NCBI GenBank assembly: GCA_017556665.1
Contig: JAFYMJ010000045.1
Coordinates: 1 to 11,457 of the forward strand
DNA from: Bacteroidales bacterium
GTDB lineage: Bacteria > Bacteroidota > Bacteroidia > Bacteroidales > UBA932
DNA length: 11,457 nt
Reading direction: 5' to 3'
The notes below the pieces were generated by a model that was given only the letters and a program-made list of their open reading frames with translations, made no database searches and was not told where the DNA came from. Below, piece after piece: positions 1-7,065 of this stretch. The first letter of the stretch is position 1; each line of letters starts with the position of its first letter. The position numbers and the translations under genes were made by a program.

Positions 1-2
1 GC

Positions 3-146
3 AAGAACAATATTGAGTTTGTTAAGGTTGGCAAGCTTATAAATGCGGATGTTAAAAACTTTATTCAAAGAGAGTCTCTTTTAACCTGGTCTATGCTGGT
101 TAGACCTTTTTTAAGGTTAATTAGTATGGGCAAGCTTATCATTTAA
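3..146 (+). CDS. 3' end of an unidentified gene (window-truncated)
   Basis: An open frame enters from the left edge and runs 47 codons to a TAA at 144-146. The visible tail is Lys/Arg-rich and ends in a hydrophobic, probably amphipathic segment (LTWSMLVRPFLRLISMGKLII, in two halves around a central Arg-Pro). There is no motif that lets me name a family. It lies on the same strand as the next gene, 94 nt upstream of it, with a small hairpin between. That it is coding is inferred only from an uninterrupted frame with plausible composition and a stop just before a non-coding gap. The other two plus frames are closed early by stops. Confidence 0.5.
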   Translation, partial: KNNIEFVKVGKLINADVKNFIQRESLLTWSMLVRPFLRLISMGKLII

Positions 147-171
147 CGGTATTACATATTGTTTATAAGGC

Positions 172-192
172 ATTTCTCCCATTGGGAGAGGT
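172..192. terminator. short hairpin after the truncated gene, weak terminator candidate
   Basis: The arms TCTCCC (175-180) and GGGAGA (184-189) pair perfectly around a 3-nt loop. Two G-T pairs and one A-T pair extend the stem outward. No T-run follows on the plus strand (the next bases are GTTATTGTG), so this may be a weak terminator, a processing site or a leader hairpin of the next gene. It sits 26 nt after the stop of the truncated gene. Confidence 0.35.
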
Positions 193-240
193 GTTATTGT
201 GTCATATTATGTATAACTGAAAATTAAATGATTAGAAAAA

Positions 241-684
241 ATGGAAAAGAAATTTGTTAAAGTTCGTTCGGTAAAAGATATTGTTGTTTTTACTTCTTTT
301 GTAATTGCAGGTTGTGCTCTTGCTCTATTGCCTGAGTCTGTAGGTGCCAATATTGGTGGTTATATTCTGATTTTGGCGGGATTTATTCTTGCGTTTATGC
401 TTAAGAGTGCATATGAAGATATGGATACCAGGCAGAAGTATGTAAAGAAAGAATTTTTCTTTGGACCGGAGTTGAGAGCCTCTATAGAAAAAGCTATTGG
501 ATCAAACCCGTCTTCTCTTAATCTTAAAGAGGAGGGAAAAGGACAATCATTAAAAGTGGTTATGTTTAGCAGCAAATCTGCAGATAAGGCTTATCTTCAG
601 CTTTTTGAGTATATCCCATATGAGTATCAGGCAAAATCTGAGGTGTTTGAGTATGGGTACAGTGCAGTTGAAAAACTAGTATAA
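241..684 (+). CDS. small membrane protein of unknown function, two N-terminal helices
   Basis: I do not recognise this 147-residue protein. Residues about 13-31 and 37-56 are hydrophobic enough to span the membrane, with a short Pro-containing turn (about 31-36) between them. The charged N-terminus (MEKKFVKVR) and charged segment after helix 2 place both ends on the same side, cytoplasmic by the positive-inside rule. Residues about 60-147 form a soluble domain with alternating helix/strand character and many Tyr and Phe near the C-terminus. The start follows an A-rich leader (ATTAGAAAAA), as is usual in Bacteroidetes. It ends in tandem TAA TAA stops and is followed 24 nt later by the Na/Pi-cotransporter gene, so the two are probably co-transcribed. 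A link to phosphate handling is inference from that context only. Confidence 0.75.
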   Translation: MEKKFVKVRSVKDIVVFTSFVIAGCALALLPESVGANIGGYILILAGFILAFMLKSAYEDMDTRQKYVKKEFFFGPELRASIEKAIGSNPSSLNLKEEGKGQSLKVVMFSSKSADKAYLQLFEYIPYEYQAKSEVFEYGYSAVEKLV

Positions 685-708
685 TAATCCTAACTAATCA
701 TATAACCA

Positions 709-2442
709 ATGGGAGTATTACAGATTTTTACGCTGCTTGGAGCGTTGGGTATGTTCCTTTATGGAATGAACCTTATGAGTTCTGGCCTTCAGAAAGCATC
801 TGGAGATAAGTTGCGTGGTTTCCTTTCTGCAATGACATCCAGCCCTTTTAAAGGTGTACTGACGGGTGTTGGAATTACATCGGTAATTCAGTCTTCAAGT
901 GCAACAACTGTTATGGTTGTTAGCTTTGTGAATGCTGGACTGTTAACGTTAACGCAGGCAATAGGTGTTATTATGGGTGCCAATATTGGAACTACGGTAA
1001 CAGCATGGCTTGTATCATGGCTTGGATTTAAGGCAGATATCTCAATCCTTGCAATTCCACTTATGGCATTGGGATTCCTTTTCTCCAATTCCAAGAAGAA
1101 CCAGAGACAGAATGTTGGTGAACTTATTGTTGGTTTCTGCCTTTTGTTCCTGGGACTTTCATTTATGAAAGAGTCTGTTCCAGACTTGAATGAAACACCT
1201 CAGGTACTTGATTTTGTAAAGACATGGTCAAGCTATGGCTTTGGATCGGTATTGTTGTTCCTGGTATTTGGTACTCTCCTTACACTGGTTCTCCAATCTT
1301 CGTCGGCGACAATGGCAATAACCCTTATTATGCTTAGTATGGGGTGGATTCCATTCAATATGGCCTGTGCAATGGTTCTAGGTGAGAATATTGGAACAAC
1401 CATTACAGCAAATATTGCTGCGGCTGTTGGAAATACACAAGCTAAGAGAGCTGCAATGTCACATACTATCTTTAATGTGTTTGGTGTGGTTTGGGCTCTG
1501 ATATTGTTTAAACCGTTCTTGGCATTGGTTGGAGTGATAATTTCATTGTTTGGCTTGCCAAATCCGGCTACAGATGGTTTTATTGTAAGCAGTTCAACTT
1601 CTGATGAGGGTACGGCTGCCCTTTACGGTTTGTCTATGTTGCATACTCTGTTCAATACAATTAATACATTTATTCTTGTATGGTTTGTAAAGAGTATAGA
1701 GAAAGCAGTTGTCTGGATTATTAAGGCTCCTAAAAATCAGGAGAGTGAAACATTCAGACTTAAATACATCTCTGCGGGCCCTCTTGCTACTCACGAGCTT
1801 GCAACAGAACAGGCCTTTAATGAGATTATCCACTTTGCACAAATCTCAAGGACTGGACTTGGATATGCTGCAATGGCAATTAAAGAGTCTAATTCTACCA
1901 AGTTTGAGGAATATAGAGAGAAACTGGTAAAATATGAGGAGATATCAGATAAGATAGATTGCGAGATTGCGGCATTCCTGAATTCGGTTTCAGCAGGGGA
2001 TATTAGTGAGACTACCTCTATAAGGGTTAAGGCAATGTTCAAGATTATTGGTGAATTGGAATCTTTGGGAGATTCGGGAGAGGCAATAAGCAGAATCCTA
2101 ACCAGAAAGAACATTCACAGAAAAGATTTTGATGCAGATACCATTAAGAGGTTGGAGGATATGACAAGTGTTGTGGACAATGCGTACAAGGTTATGTTGG
2201 AAAATCTTGAGATGGCCCATAAAGGGACACTTAGAGATATTTCTAATGCATACAACGCAGAGGATAGAATCAATAACTTAAGAAATATCCTTAGAGATGC
2301 AGAGATTGAATGTATAGAGAATGGCCAAAAGAACTATCAGACAAGTGTTTACTATATGGATATTGTAAGCGAGCTGGAAAGAATGGGTGATTTTATCATA
2401 AATATCTCACAAGATTTGGAGCGAGCATTCATCCATAGGTAA
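709..2442 (+). CDS. Na/Pi-cotransporter family protein with C-terminal PhoU-like domain
   Basis: This inner-membrane protein is predicted to move inorganic phosphate with sodium. The N-terminal half (about residues 1-340) holds the two inverted repeats of the Na_Pi_cotrans family. Each has the signature QSSSAT (61-66 and 196-201) followed by a G-x-N-I-G-T-T element (90-96 and 225-231). These are the Ser-rich reentrant loops that form the substrate path in this family. From about 365 to 575 the protein is soluble and helical, with heptad-like acidic/basic stretches and a closing segment reading VSELERMGDFIINIS; this is the PhoU-like domain found in bacterial NptA/YjbB-type proteins. The length of 577 residues is normal for the fused form. 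The start is at the canonical MGVLQIFTLLGALGMFLYGM. A strong hairpin after the stop probably ends transcription. Substrate and direction of transport are family inference; some homologues mainly export phosphate. Confidence 0.93.
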   Translation: MGVLQIFTLLGALGMFLYGMNLMSSGLQKASGDKLRGFLSAMTSSPFKGVLTGVGITSVIQSSSATTVMVVSFVNAGLLTLTQAIGVIMGANIGTTVTAWLVSWLGFKADISILAIPLMALGFLFSNSKKNQRQNVGELIVGFCLLFLGLSFMKESVPDLNETPQVLDFVKTWSSYGFGSVLLFLVFGTLLTLVLQSSSATMAITLIMLSMGWIPFNMACAMVLGENIGTTITANIAAAVGNTQAKRAAMSHTIFNVFGVVWALILFKPFLALVGVIISLFGLPNPATDGFIVSSSTSDEGTAALYGLSMLHTLFNTINTFILVWFVKSIEKAVVWIIKAPKNQESETFRLKYISAGPLATHELATEQAFNEIIHFAQISRTGLGYAAMAIKESNSTKFEEYREKLVKYEEISDKIDCEIAAFLNSVSAGDISETTSIRVKAMFKIIGELESLGDSGEAISRILTRKNIHRKDFDADTIKRLEDMTSVVDNAYKVMLENLEMAHKGTLRDISNAYNAEDRINNLRNILRDAEIECIENGQKNYQTSVYYMDIVSELERMGDFIINISQDLERAFIHR

Positions 2443-2448
2443 TTGAAT

Positions 2449-2502
2449 ATTTCTTAGCTCACAAATGCCCCAGCTCTAAGGGATATTTGTGAGCCAAGAA
2501 AT
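2449..2502. terminator. long hairpin between convergent genes, probable terminator
   Basis: The arms GCTCACAAAT (2457-2466) and ATTTGTGAGC (2485-2494) are perfectly complementary. Beyond one A-C mismatch the stem continues outward for seven more pairs (2449-2455 with 2496-2502), and inward through a G-T pair and three C-G pairs to an 8-nt loop. TTTTATTG follows on the plus side, which fits termination of the Na/Pi transporter unit. On the minus side the downstream bases are AT-rich but less T-rich, so it may also stop transcripts of the facing hydrolase pair. Only 79 bases separate the two stops. Confidence 0.75.
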
Positions 2503-2521
2503 TTTATTGAACAGGTGTACT

Positions 2522-3073
2522 CTAGAACATTTCTATAAGTTCCTTGTTGGTGTAGGCATCTGCACCATAGCAGGTTTTAAGGTATGCCAACCCACCTTCA
2601 TAATCTTCTTTTGTAAAAGAATCAGTTGCCTGTTTTGCAACAACAACATCGTAACCAAGACAATATGCATCTGCAGAGGTGTGTCTTACGCACATATGTG
2701 CATGCAAACCTGTCATTACAACAGTTTTAACGCCCAATTCCTTTAACAGAATATCCAAATCTGTCTGAAAAAATCCACTATAGCGGCGTTTTGGAATAAC
2801 AAAATCTTTACTTGAAACTTTTAATTCTGGGATAACCTCTGCGCCAGGTGTTCCGGCAATTGCATGGTCTCCCCATAGTTTAAGTTCACGGTCTATGCCG
2901 GCAATGTGGGCATCGTTACAAAAAATAACTGGTACACCAGCTGCTCTGGCAGCATCCAAAAGTTCAGCTGTGTAAGGTACAATAGCTTTTCCTCTATCAC
3001 AGGCAAGTGCTCCTGTAACAAAATCATTAAGCATGTCTACAACTAAAATTGCAGGATTTTCTAATTTTTTCAT
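2522..3073 (-). CDS. isochorismatase-family cysteine hydrolase, nicotinamidase-like
   Basis: This 183-residue cytoplasmic hydrolase has the catalytic Asp-Lys-Cys triad of the family: Asp13 in VVDMLNDF, Lys95 in IPKRRYSGFF and Cys128 in HAHMCVRHT. Residues Asp54 and His56 (CNDAHI) and His70 (GDHAIAGT) fall where nicotinamidases bind their metal ion, and the WGDHAIAGTPGAE stretch is typical of the nicotinamidase-like branch. The likely reaction is hydrolysis of an amide such as nicotinamide to the acid plus ammonia, feeding NAD salvage. Substrates vary widely in this family, so no symbol is given. Its ATG overlaps the TGA of the upstream serine hydrolase gene (ATGA, 3070-3073), which implies co-transcription and translational coupling. 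No signal peptide is seen, so the partner is exported and this protein is not. Length is normal for the family. Confidence 0.9.
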   Translation of the reverse strand: MKKLENPAILVVDMLNDFVTGALACDRGKAIVPYTAELLDAARAAGVPVIFCNDAHIAGIDRELKLWGDHAIAGTPGAEVIPELKVSSKDFVIPKRRYSGFFQTDLDILLKELGVKTVVMTGLHAHMCVRHTSADAYCLGYDVVVAKQATDSFTKEDYEGGLAYLKTCYGADAYTNKELIEMF

Positions 3074-4590
3074 AATGTTCCATCTATTTTTGTCACTCCT
3101 GTTTTGGAGTAGTTTGTCCGTATTTCAATTTTGGCAGTTTTTCCTTCTTTATCTGGCATTACTAAAATCTCAAGGGCAGTAACCCAGTTTACATAGTGGA
3201 TTTTAACCTTTAACCCCTCTTTTGTAACGCCATAACTTCCGGCTGCATAGAACGGCCCCTCAAGCCCTTTCTCCCAACCAATTGGGTTGATTGAGTATGG
3301 AGGGTATCCTGCAATCTCTCCTGTAAGCCAATTCTTGTAGCCAAGAGGTTGGGTATAGGTAGATCCATCGGTTTTGGTAATGACCATATCAAGTGAGTTA
3401 ACCCCTTTGTTGAAAGTAACCTCTTTAAAGCCAAATTTATTCTTTGTAAATTCAATCTTCTTCCCGATAATCTTTTTAAGTCCGGCACCATCTTTCTTTC
3501 CGTCAACAACAGGCAATTGGTAAGATTTCTGTTTTTCTGCAAGCTCCTGATAATCTTTTCCAGCTACAAGTGCAGTTCCCTCTGCCTGCTCAATGGCTTT
3601 CATAAGGCCATTCCAGATTAAACCTCTCTGAGGTTTGCCGTTTGTAAATGAAGCCTCTGTAAGCACTATTACAACGTCCTGTTTAGGGATAACAATTACA
3701 TATTGTCCCAAAGCACCATCTGCTCTGACAGCTGTTGGGTAAGCACATTGCCATGTTTGGAAACCATATCCGTAGTCACCTCCATTAGCCTGTTTTTTGC
3801 TGATTTGCTCAATCCACTCTTTGGAAATAAGTTGTTTTCCGTTCCATACACCACCATCAAGCCACATTTGACCAACTTTTGCAAGAGACTCGCTTTGGAT
3901 ATGCAATCCCCAGCCACCAGTGTTAATCCCCTCTGGGCTTATCTCCCAGTTTACCTGGGTAATGTTCATATGAGAGAAAAGGTTCTCTTTAAGGTACTCC
4001 AAAAGGGTTTTGCCTGTAACTTTCTGAACAATTGCAGCAAGCATATAGGTTACCATTGAATCATATGCAAATGTCTCACCTGGTTTGTTTACAACAGGCT
4101 TGCTTAGGAAAGTCTCTACCCAATTTGTACATTTTGCACGCATTCCCCAGTCTGGTTTAATGCCGCTTGTCATTGTAAGGAGGTCTCTTACTGTTATTGA
4201 TGCAAGCTCTGGAGATATCTCTTTAGGAAGCAGCTCTGGAAAGAATGCAGCTACTCTATCTGTAATTCTTAAACGGTTTTGGTCAACTGCAATACCAACA
4301 GCCATACTTACAAGTGTTTTTGAACTTGAATATTGTGTATGTGCATATTGTGGAGCAAAAGGGGTAGGGTATATTTCACCAATAACTTTGCCGTGACGCA
4401 TTACAATTACACTGTGTATATCTGTTCCAGGCATGTTTACAAGTGAATCGAACAAGGTTGTAAGTGCCTTAGATGGCACTCCTTGCTCCTCTGGAGTGCA
4501 GCGTGGCAATTCATTTATCTGTGCATAGGATATTGTAGCACAAAATGTGCACAATAGAGAAATAAGGATAATTGAAAAATTTCTTCTCAT
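3070..4590 (-). CDS. exported serine hydrolase, class C beta-lactamase/esterase family
   Basis: The N-terminus carries a clear signal peptide: Arg-Arg, then a hydrophobic core, then SYA before Gln24. The product therefore acts in the periplasm or at the envelope. Residues about 30-345 match the beta-lactamase/penicillin-binding fold used by class C enzymes, esterases and 6-aminohexanoate oligomer hydrolases. The nucleophile motif SxxK is at 88-91 (SSSK). The second motif, normally YxN, reads Y176-D-S178, and the KTG/HxG position is probably represented by GALGQ near residue 295. A C-terminal region of about 150 residues looks beta-rich and resembles the extra domain of other Bacteroidetes serine hydrolases of this family. 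The altered second and third motifs argue for esterase or amidase activity over beta-lactam resistance. Its last base pairs overlap the start of the cysteine hydrolase gene. The exact substrate is unknown. Confidence 0.88.
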   Translation of the reverse strand: MRRNFSIILISLLCTFCATISYAQINELPRCTPEEQGVPSKALTTLFDSLVNMPGTDIHSVIVMRHGKVIGEIYPTPFAPQYAHTQYSSSKTLVSMAVGIAVDQNRLRITDRVAAFFPELLPKEISPELASITVRDLLTMTSGIKPDWGMRAKCTNWVETFLSKPVVNKPGETFAYDSMVTYMLAAIVQKVTGKTLLEYLKENLFSHMNITQVNWEISPEGINTGGWGLHIQSESLAKVGQMWLDGGVWNGKQLISKEWIEQISKKQANGGDYGYGFQTWQCAYPTAVRADGALGQYVIVIPKQDVVIVLTEASFTNGKPQRGLIWNGLMKAIEQAEGTALVAGKDYQELAEKQKSYQLPVVDGKKDGAGLKKIIGKKIEFTKNKFGFKEVTFNKGVNSLDMVITKTDGSTYTQPLGYKNWLTGEIAGYPPYSINPIGWEKGLEGPFYAAGSYGVTKEGLKVKIHYVNWVTALEILVMPDKEGKTAKIEIRTNYSKTGVTKIDGTL

Positions 4591-4609
4591 AATATAAACT
4601 GTTGATATG

Positions 4610-4617
4610 CAAATTTA
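4610..4617 (-). promoter_or_regulatory. -7 element for the serine hydrolase unit
   Basis: On the minus strand this reads TAAATTTG, a full match to TAnnTTTG. It lies 19 nt before the ATG at 4590, giving a short leader of roughly 10-15 nt. No good TTTG sits 19-21 nt upstream, so the -33 part is weak. The site overlaps the possible -33 element of the divergent plus-strand gene. Confidence 0.45.
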
Positions 4618-4646
4618 GAAAAATATGAGTTAAGATATTAATTTTG
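4614..4646 (+). promoter_or_regulatory. promoter for the flavodoxin-ferredoxin/nuclease unit
   Basis: TAATTTTG at 4639-4646 fully matches the Bacteroidetes -7 consensus TAnnTTTG. A near-match to the -33 element (TTTA, 4614-4617) lies 21 nt upstream. Transcription would start around 4651-4653, about a dozen bases before the ATG at 4665. Confidence 0.5.
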
Positions 4647-4664
4647 CATATAAATATTTGAGAC

Positions 4665-5507
4665 ATGAAAATTGGTAGAGTTGTAGCGCTGTTTTTTAGT
4701 CCTACATTAACAACAAAAAAATATGTCCTTTCAATAGCAGAAGGGATAAGAGAGGCGTTAAAAATTGAATCTGCTGTGCTTGAGGTAGATGTAACAACAC
4801 CTGTAAAAAGGAATGCTGTTCCGCAATTTGTAGATACGGATATTGTGGTATGGGGTGTTCCTGTCTATATTGGCAGGGTTCCTAACCTTATAGCCCCTTT
4901 CTTTAAACAGATAAAGGGTGGGGGAGCTCTTGGCGTTCCGGTTGTGGTGTATGGAAACAGGGCTTATGACGATGCTTTAATTGAGCTAAGGGATATTATG
5001 GTTGACGGCGGCTTTAAAGTTGTGGCAGGTGGAGCATTTGTTGGGGAGCACTCTTTCTCTTATACCTTGGGTGGTGGCCGTCCTAATATGGATGATTTGC
5101 AGCAGGGAGGCAACTTTGGAATGCAGATAGGAGAAGAGATTTTGTCGGGAAGATACAACAATTTGGAGGGGAAAGAACTAAAGGTTCCTGGAAATCCGTA
5201 TCCATATGCTTTCTACAATGCCAAAAGCAAACAGAACAAGAGCATAGACATTAGAAAGGTTAAACCGGAAACAAATATGGATATATGCAACAGTTGCGGA
5301 ATATGTGCAATGTTGTGTCCTATGGGGGCCATAAATGTTGCAAGTTGTGCTGATGTGCCGGGGATATGCATTAAATGTGGGGCTTGTGTAAAGAGATGTC
5401 CAAGAAATGCAAAGAGCTTTACAGATCCAACTTATCTTGAGCATAAGCAGATTCTGGAGACAAACTTTACTGAGCCGGCTAAAGAGAATGAGTTGTTTTT
5501 TGTATAG
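4665..5507 (+). CDS. EFR1-type flavodoxin-like / 2[4Fe-4S] ferredoxin fusion
   Basis: This 280-residue soluble redox protein has two parts. Residues 1 to about 165 look like a flavodoxin fold: the first strand (VVALFFSPT) leads into the FMN-phosphate loop position SPTLTTKK at 12-19. VVWGVPVYIGRVP at 61-73 and VVVYGNRAYDDAL near 93-105 match the later FMN-contact segments of this family. Residues about 200-255 hold two classic ferredoxin motifs: Cys208, 211, 214, 218-Pro and Cys235, 238, 241, 245-Pro, enough for two [4Fe-4S] clusters. An extra Cys228 lies between them. The architecture is that of the EFR1 family of ferredoxin fusions common in anaerobes, which are thought to shuttle electrons; the partner is not known. 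The nuclease gene begins 11 nt downstream, so the two are likely co-transcribed. Confidence 0.9.
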   Translation: MKIGRVVALFFSPTLTTKKYVLSIAEGIREALKIESAVLEVDVTTPVKRNAVPQFVDTDIVVWGVPVYIGRVPNLIAPFFKQIKGGGALGVPVVVYGNRAYDDALIELRDIMVDGGFKVVAGGAFVGEHSFSYTLGGGRPNMDDLQQGGNFGMQIGEEILSGRYNNLEGKELKVPGNPYPYAFYNAKSKQNKSIDIRKVKPETNMDICNSCGICAMLCPMGAINVASCADVPGICIKCGACVKRCPRNAKSFTDPTYLEHKQILETNFTEPAKENELFFV

Positions 5508-5518
5508 AAATGTAAGAG

Positions 5519-6298
5519 ATGAAGATTAAGGCAATAATTTTTGGTATAATATCCGTTATAGCGGGATTCATTTATTTTGTTCAGGATGTTGTAAGTCTGT
5601 TTGCACAGGTGGTTGAAACTACAGGGCAAGAGGTGTTGGTGCAGCAGGAGAGTTATCAGTACCCCAAGGTGGGAAAGAATACCCCAAACCAGATTTTAGG
5701 ATATACAGGGCATACCCTTTCTTATAACAATAAAACCTTGCTTCCCAATTGGGTGGCATATGAGCTAACCAGAAAAGAGGCAGAAGGTGTACTTCCAAGA
5801 AAGGACAGGTTTAGGCAGGATCCTCACGTAAACGGAAGACAGGCAGAGGATACAGACTACAAGCACTCAGGCTGGGACAGAGGGCATATGGCACCGGCTG
5901 GGGATATGAAGTGGAGTTCCAAGGCGATGGATGATACCTATTACTTTACCAATATATGTCCGCAGAACAGGCAACTTAATGGTGGTGACTGGAAAGAGCT
6001 TGAGGAGCAGTGCCGCAGGTGGGCAATAAAATATGGAAAGGTGTATATTGTTTGCGGCCCTATAGTTGGAGAGAACAAGCATGGCAAACTTAATGGCAGA
6101 GTTGTTATTCCCGACGGATTTTATAAAATTGTATGGTACTCTACCCCAAAAGGGGAGGTGGTAAAAGGATATGTTTTCAATAATCCTCCAAAACGTAAAT
6201 CAACTCTGGATACCCGAGCTCCAAAGCCACGTCCGCTGGAGAGCTATGTTAAGCCAATAGCTGAGATAGAAAAACTTACTGGAATAAAATTTATTTGA
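5519..6298 (+). CDS. DNA/RNA non-specific endonuclease (DRGH / NUC1 family), membrane-anchored or exported
   Basis: The protein cleaves DNA and RNA with a beta-beta-alpha-metal active site. Asp120-Arg-Gly-His123 is the family signature and His123 is the expected general base. Asn154 in the RQLNGGDW segment would bind the Mg ion, and Glu162 lies eight residues later, the same N-to-E spacing as Asn119/Glu127 in Serratia nuclease. NICPQN at 145-150 is also characteristic. The N-terminus (about residues 5-29) is hydrophobic after MKIK and ends in LFAQ, so it is either a cleaved signal peptide or an anchor; the enzyme should face the periplasm or outside. Length (259) is normal. It follows the ferredoxin fusion by 11 nt, an unexplained pairing. 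Its stop overlaps the end of the convergent hotdog gene by 8 bp. A role in nutrient scavenging of nucleic acids is family-based inference. Confidence 0.93.
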   Translation: MKIKAIIFGIISVIAGFIYFVQDVVSLFAQVVETTGQEVLVQQESYQYPKVGKNTPNQILGYTGHTLSYNNKTLLPNWVAYELTRKEAEGVLPRKDRFRQDPHVNGRQAEDTDYKHSGWDRGHMAPAGDMKWSSKAMDDTYYFTNICPQNRQLNGGDWKELEEQCRRWAIKYGKVYIVCGPIVGENKHGKLNGRVVIPDGFYKIVWYSTPKGEVVKGYVFNNPPKRKSTLDTRAPKPRPLESYVKPIAEIEKLTGIKFI

Positions 6299-6656
6299 TT
6301 TGGGTAAGCTCGCCAACAAGGTTTACATGCTGGTGATTGTTGGTAGACTTGAAATCTGTAATGTGTGCCTCTATCTGGTGTATGTTGCCGGTTCCCTCTT
6401 TGAATGTGGGGGTAAGTGAAATCTTTACAACATAAAGTTTGCCAGCTACAGGTACAAAAGTGCTTTTGTGGGTGTATTTCTTAATTTTGTTTAAGATAAA
6501 ATTGTCGTGAGCCATAATTTGGGCACACTCCTTTATCATCTGAAGAGTATATATTGGATGCCCTTCTCCTATCTCAACTCTAAAGATGCCATTGTGGTTA
6601 TCGCAGTTTGGATAAGAGATTTTCTTTATGTTAAAGTAAGAGCCCTGTATCTTCAT
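6291..6656 (-). CDS. small hotdog-like protein resembling an acyl-ACP dehydratase without the catalytic loop
   Basis: This 121-residue protein has the strand-helix-strand outline of a FabZ-like hotdog fold. After a strand region (YFNIKKISY, 7-15; FRVEIGEGH, 25-33) comes HPIYTLQMIKECAQIMAH. In FabZ-like proteins an insert containing GHFPG and PG sits between a HPIY-like strand end and a helix of the TLQMIKE type. Here that insert of roughly 15-18 residues is absent, and so is the catalytic His. The rest (VKISLTPTF to LVGELTQIK) fits the remaining antiparallel strands. The start codon shares its A with the stop of the upstream hotdog gene (TAATG), so translation is coupled and the two may form a heteromer. 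It may be a structural or binding partner rather than an enzyme. The fold call is by eye and moderate in confidence. Confidence 0.6.
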   Translation of the reverse strand: MKIQGSYFNIKKISYPNCDNHNGIFRVEIGEGHPIYTLQMIKECAQIMAHDNFILNKIKKYTHKSTFVPVAGKLYVVKISLTPTFKEGTGNIHQIEAHITDFKSTNNHQHVNLVGELTQIK

Positions 6657-7021
6657 TAGTTGTTGGTGTTGCTTAGGTTAACTTTAAGTTTACATTTTGC
6701 TGCAACTACACCATCAATTTCTGTAACTGCTGCAACCACAGTGCCCCCTTTTGGATTGGTCTGGATTTTTACTTTGGTTTTTAATGTCTCTCCAATTTTT
6801 GGAAGGAAACTTATAGAAAAGTCTTTAATTTCATTAATGCTAAAGTCAGATTCTATTGCTTTGGATGCACTTTGGATAAAGTGCTCAACAAGACCCGGCT
6901 CCTGAAGATGGTATTTGGCACAAAAAACGTTGGATTCCCTAACAAGAAGGTGTGCAACACTGTTTTCTTTGTTAAAGGAATCAACCAAATTAAGGTCTGA
7001 TGCCAATTGCATTTGTTCCAT
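6656..7021 (-). CDS. small hotdog-fold protein, FabZ/ApeP-like
   Basis: This 121-residue protein resembles the short 3-hydroxyacyl-ACP dehydratase-like proteins found in Bacteroidetes aryl-polyene or flexirubin-type clusters. The key stretch is VAHLLVRESNVFCAKYHLQEPGLVEHFIQSASKAIE (23-58, shown here only to mark limits): a strand, a loop with QEPGLVE, then the central hotdog helix where relatives carry ENIAQT. Here the helix reads EHFIQS. The second half (about 66-116) supplies the long antiparallel strands. No ketosynthase, ACP or acyltransferase gene is visible nearby, unlike in pigment clusters, so the substrate is unknown. It has its own -7 element upstream and is coupled by a 1-nt overlap to the second hotdog gene. 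Catalytic activity is uncertain. Confidence 0.65.
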   Translation of the reverse strand: MEQMQLASDLNLVDSFNKENSVAHLLVRESNVFCAKYHLQEPGLVEHFIQSASKAIESDFSINEIKDFSISFLPKIGETLKTKVKIQTNPKGGTVVAAVTEIDGVVAAKCKLKVNLSNTNN

Positions 7022-7050
7022 TCAGAAGTAACTTTCTATAAATTAGGGTG

Positions 7051-7058
7051 CAAAAATA
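7051..7058 (-). promoter_or_regulatory. -7 element for the hotdog pair
   Basis: On the minus strand the sequence is TATTTTTG followed by CACCC. It is a full TAnnTTTG match in the 44-nt gap between the GH18 gene and the first hotdog gene. Transcription would start about 20-25 nt before the ATG. No clear -33 TTTG is found at 19-21 nt, so promoter strength is uncertain. If real, the hotdog pair can be expressed apart from the GH18 gene. Confidence 0.5.
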
Positions 7059-7065
7059 GTAAATT

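Noticed and set aside
2489..2746. 85-codon plus-strand open frame after the terminator
   Set aside because: It is antisense to the isochorismatase-family gene, whose catalytic residues are intact; it is Cys-rich and motif-free.
3703..4059. 118-codon plus-strand open frame opposite the serine hydrolase
   Set aside because: Antisense shadow; the minus-strand frame has a signal peptide and SxxK motif.
4653..4660. AATATTTG as a -7 element for the ferredoxin fusion gene
   Set aside because: It is an imperfect match and only 4 nt from the ATG; the full match at 4639-4646 is better placed.
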